Source: Planctomycetota bacterium
Lineage (GTDB): Bacteria; Planctomycetota; UBA1135; GCA-002686595
DNA length: 64,000 nucleotides
Direction of reading: 5' to 3'
NCBI GenBank assembly: GCA_020853575.1
Contig: JADYYP010000064.1
Coordinates: forward strand, 25,581 to 89,580
Of the stretch, positions 60,070-64,000 are shown in pieces; within the stretch, counting starts at the first letter, position 1, and every line of letters starts with the position of its first letter. The position numbers and the translations under genes are program-made. Below the pieces are notes generated by a model. The model did not search any database, was not told where the DNA came from, and saw only the letters and a program-made list of their open reading frames with translations.

Positions 60070-62324
60070 GCCCCGACGTGCTCGTCGATCCGGTGTGTGG
60101 CATGAGCGTGGCCCACGATGCCCCGCTGGTCCACGTGCACCAGGGCACCACCTATCGCTTCTGCGCGCGCTCGTGCCTCGAGCGCTTCAGGGCCGAGCCC
60201 CACAAGTTCCTCGCGCAAGGGCGCGGGACGGCGCGCTCCGAACCCGGTCTCGCGCACGCGCTGCACGTGTGCCCGATGTGCGCAGGCGTGCACAGCACCG
60301 GACCGTCGATGTGCCCCAAGTGTGGCATGGCGCTCGAGCCCGCCGTCGTGACGCGCGACGATCCGTTCGAGCACGAGCAACGCGCCATGAAGCGGCGCCT
60401 GTTCGTCGCCGCCCCGCTCGCAGCCGCGACGATGGCCTTGATGCTGCCGCCCCTGCACGAGCTCGCGCCGCACGGCTGGACGGCCTGGATCGAGGGCGCG
60501 CTCGCGACCCCGGTCGTGTTCTACGCCGGATGGCCGATCCTCGAGCGCGGAGTCGCGTCACTGCGCGCACGCTCGCTCAACATGTTCACGCTGCTCGCGC
60601 TGGGCATCGCGACCGCGTGGACCACGAGCGTCATCGCGCTCGTCGCGCCCGCTTCCGGACTGAGCTCGACCTTCGAGGCTTCGGCGACGATCACCGCTCT
60701 GGCGCTGCTCGGTCAAGTGCTCGAGCTCGGAGCGCGCCGCAAGACCAGCGCGGCGCTGCGCGAGTTGCTCGACCTCGCGCCCAAGACCGCGCTGGTCCTC
60801 GACCCCCTGGGACGCGAGCGCGAGCTTCCTCTGGAAAAAGTCGAGCCGGGCTTCGTGCTGCGCGTCAAGCCCGGCATGAGCGTGCCGGTCGATGGCGTGG
60901 TGCTCGAAGGCCAGGCCGCGGTCGACGAGTCGATGCTCACCGGCGAGCCCGAGGCCGTGAGCAAGGGCCCCAACCAACGCGTCGTCGGCGCCACGCTCGT
61001 CGTGCGCGGGTCGTTCTCGATGATCGCGGAGAAGGTCGGCCACGAGACCGCGCTTGCGCGGATCATCGCGCTGGTCGCGCAAGCGCAGCGCAGCCGCGCG
61101 CCGATCCAGGAGCTCGCCGACCGCGTGGCCGCCTGGTTCGTGCCGCTGGTGGTCGCGTGCGCGGCCGTGGCGGCGCTGGCCTGGAACGTTGCGGGCGTCG
61201 AGCACGCGCTGGCCCGCGGCCTGGTCGCCGCGGTGTCGGTGTTGATCATCGCCTGTCCCTGCGCGCTGGGCCTCGCGACGCCGATGTCGATCGTCGTCGC
61301 GACCTCGCGCGGAGCCCGCGAAGGCGTGCTGTTCCGCGATGCGCAGGCGCTGCAGCTCTTGGGCTCGATCGAGGTCTTGCTGGTGGACAAGACGGGCACC
61401 TTGACCGAAGGTCAGCCGCGGCTCGTGCGCATCGAGGCTCTCGAACACGAGTCGGAAGACGAGTGCCTGGCGCTGGCGGCATCGGTGGAGCGCTCGAGCG
61501 AGCACCCGCTGGGGTTCGCCATCGTCACCGCGGCCCGCGAGCGCGGCCTGGAGCTGCACGCTGTCGCGAACTTCGCGCACGCTGCGGGCCGAGGCGTGCT
61601 CGGCTTCGTCGCCGGGCGGCGCGTGGCGCTGGGCAACGCGCTCTACCTGCGCGGGCTGGGCCTCGACGTCGCGCGAGCCGACCAGCGGGCCGAAGAGCTC
61701 GCGCGCGCGGGGCGCACGGTGACGCTGCTCGGACTCGACGAGCGCGTGAGCGCGGTGTTCGCCGTCGAGGATCCGCCGCGCGCGGGGGCTCGCGAAGCGC
61801 TCGCGGAATTGCGCGCCCAGGGCCTCGAGGTGCACATGCTGACCGGCGATCGACGCGCCACCGCCGAGGCCGTCGCGGGCGAGCTCGGACTCGAGCACGT
61901 CCACGCCCAGGCCACGCCCGAGTCGAAGGCCGAGATCGTGCGCGAGCTGCGCGCGGCGCGACGACGGGTGGCGATGGCCGGCGACGGCATCAACGACGCC
62001 CCCGCGCTCGCCGCGGCCGATGTCGGCATCGCCATGGGCGGCGGCGTGGACATCGCCAAGGAAACGGCGGCGGTCACGCTGGTCCGCGGCGACCTGCGGG
62101 CGTTGGCGCGTTCGATCGAGCTCTCGCGCGCGACGCTGCGCAACATCCGCCAGAACCTGGCCTTCGCCCTGGGCTACAACGCGCTGTGCATCCCGCTCGC
62201 GGCCGGAGCGCTGTATCCGCTGACCGGCCAGATGCTCTCGCCGATGATCGCGGCGCTGGCGATGACCTTCAGCTCGGTCAGCGTGATCGGCAACGCCCTG
62301 CGCCTGCGACGCGCGCGCTCCTGA
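60066..62324 (+). CDS. copper-type P1B ATPase with N-terminal YHS and heavy-metal-binding domains
   Basis: Pumps Cu+ (or Ag+) out of the cytoplasm at the expense of ATP. Residues 1-51 are a YHS domain (DPVCGMSV, TYRFCARSCLERF). Residues 67-95 form a small Cys-rich metal-binding segment (HVCPMCAGVHSTGPSMCPKCGM). The ATPase has TGE (292-294, LTGEPEAVS), CPC (397-399, IIACPCALGLATP), the phosphorylated Asp441 (DKTGTLTEG), HP in SSEHPLG, and GDGINDAPALAAADVG. The last helices show GYNALCIP and MTFSSVSV, the YN and MxxSS that mark Cu+ P1B-1 pumps. It is 752 aa. It shares an ATGA overlap with the GT-C-like gene and could supply copper to the oxidase or remove excess. Confidence 0.92.
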   Translation: MSPDVLVDPVCGMSVAHDAPLVHVHQGTTYRFCARSCLERFRAEPHKFLAQGRGTARSEPGLAHALHVCPMCAGVHSTGPSMCPKCGMALEPAVVTRDDPFEHEQRAMKRRLFVAAPLAAATMALMLPPLHELAPHGWTAWIEGALATPVVFYAGWPILERGVASLRARSLNMFTLLALGIATAWTTSVIALVAPASGLSSTFEASATITALALLGQVLELGARRKTSAALRELLDLAPKTALVLDPLGRERELPLEKVEPGFVLRVKPGMSVPVDGVVLEGQAAVDESMLTGEPEAVSKGPNQRVVGATLVVRGSFSMIAEKVGHETALARIIALVAQAQRSRAPIQELADRVAAWFVPLVVACAAVAALAWNVAGVEHALARGLVAAVSVLIIACPCALGLATPMSIVVATSRGAREGVLFRDAQALQLLGSIEVLLVDKTGTLTEGQPRLVRIEALEHESEDECLALAASVERSSEHPLGFAIVTAARERGLELHAVANFAHAAGRGVLGFVAGRRVALGNALYLRGLGLDVARADQRAEELARAGRTVTLLGLDERVSAVFAVEDPPRAGAREALAELRAQGLEVHMLTGDRRATAEAVAGELGLEHVHAQATPESKAEIVRELRAARRRVAMAGDGINDAPALAAADVGIAMGGGVDIAKETAAVTLVRGDLRALARSIELSRATLRNIRQNLAFALGYNALCIPLAAGALYPLTGQMLSPMIAALAMTFSSVSVIGNALRLRRARS

Positions 62325-62364
62325 CTCGCGCAGCCGCGCGCTCGCGCGTAACCTGGCGCGCTTC

Positions 62365-64000
<1,636 letters not shown>

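Overview
The window is 64 kb of GC-rich bacterial chromosome, tightly packed with genes on both strands. Many neighbouring genes share an ATGA or GTGA start/stop overlap, and few have a clear Shine-Dalgarno sequence. The cell is Gram-negative-like and respires oxygen. It has an LptF/LptG-type permease pair, a WaaP-like lipid A core kinase, an LpxL/HtrB-like acyltransferase, heptosyltransferase-like GT9, many lipoprotein signals, and a complete cytochrome c oxidase operon. I infer a deep-branching planctomycete from the mix of very long secreted proteins, HEAT/TPR lipoproteins, an alkaline-phosphatase-fold hydrolase and NtrC-type regulators. Myxococcota or another delta-like lineage remains possible; no rRNA or other marker settles it. 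I see no rRNA, tRNA, CRISPR array, prophage or intact insertion sequence.

Layout. 1-1.35 kb: RluD-type pseudouridine synthase (cut by the left edge) and hypoxanthine phosphoribosyltransferase. 1.7-6.2 kb: small coiled-coil protein, Nudix hydrolase, a degenerate NtrC-like regulator, an array of 17-bp palindromic repeats, and a beta-propeller-like exported protein. 6.2-14.8 kb (minus strand): a cytochrome oxidase operon in the order diheme cytochrome c, coxB, coxA, ctaA, ctaB, coxC, coxD, sco, ctaM, then a small membrane protein. 15-25.5 kb: YgfZ-like protein, DUF3108-like protein, leucine dehydrogenase-like enzyme, HEAT lipoprotein, aminotransferase, a Trp/Tyr-rich TPR protein, and a galactokinase-family kinase. 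25.5-33 kb: lipoprotein, triple-parvulin protein, phospholipase D-like protein and a 1,205-aa multidomain surface protein. 33-45 kb: epimerase, NtrY-like kinase, GT9, TPR lipoprotein, LptF/LptG-like permeases, WaaP-like kinase and acyltransferase. 44.4-53.4 kb: degenerate-FHA membrane protein with a CAP-domain lipoprotein, M3-like peptidase, GT-C-like membrane protein, putative oxygenase and cupin. 53.5-64 kb: sigma-54 activator without HTH, UvrD helicase, a phosphatase-superfamily/GT-C/copper-ATPase operon, and an ABC-F ATPase running off the right edge.

The most striking observation is the last gene of the oxidase operon (6247-6588, minus). A signal peptide is followed by an in-frame TGA and then DSCK, a membrane helix and a tail, all in one frame. 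Read through as selenocysteine, the TGA restores a UxxC redox motif exactly where a CxxC would be expected. A hairpin with a GGUC loop lies 17 nt after the TGA, as expected for a bacterial SECIS. This is a candidate selenoprotein for oxidase assembly that ordinary gene calling would split or miss. Other points worth attention are the ATPase-dead NtrC-like regulator, the array of GTTCGCGAAC palindromes, and the alkaline-phosphatase-superfamily protein whose sulfatase nucleophile position is Thr.
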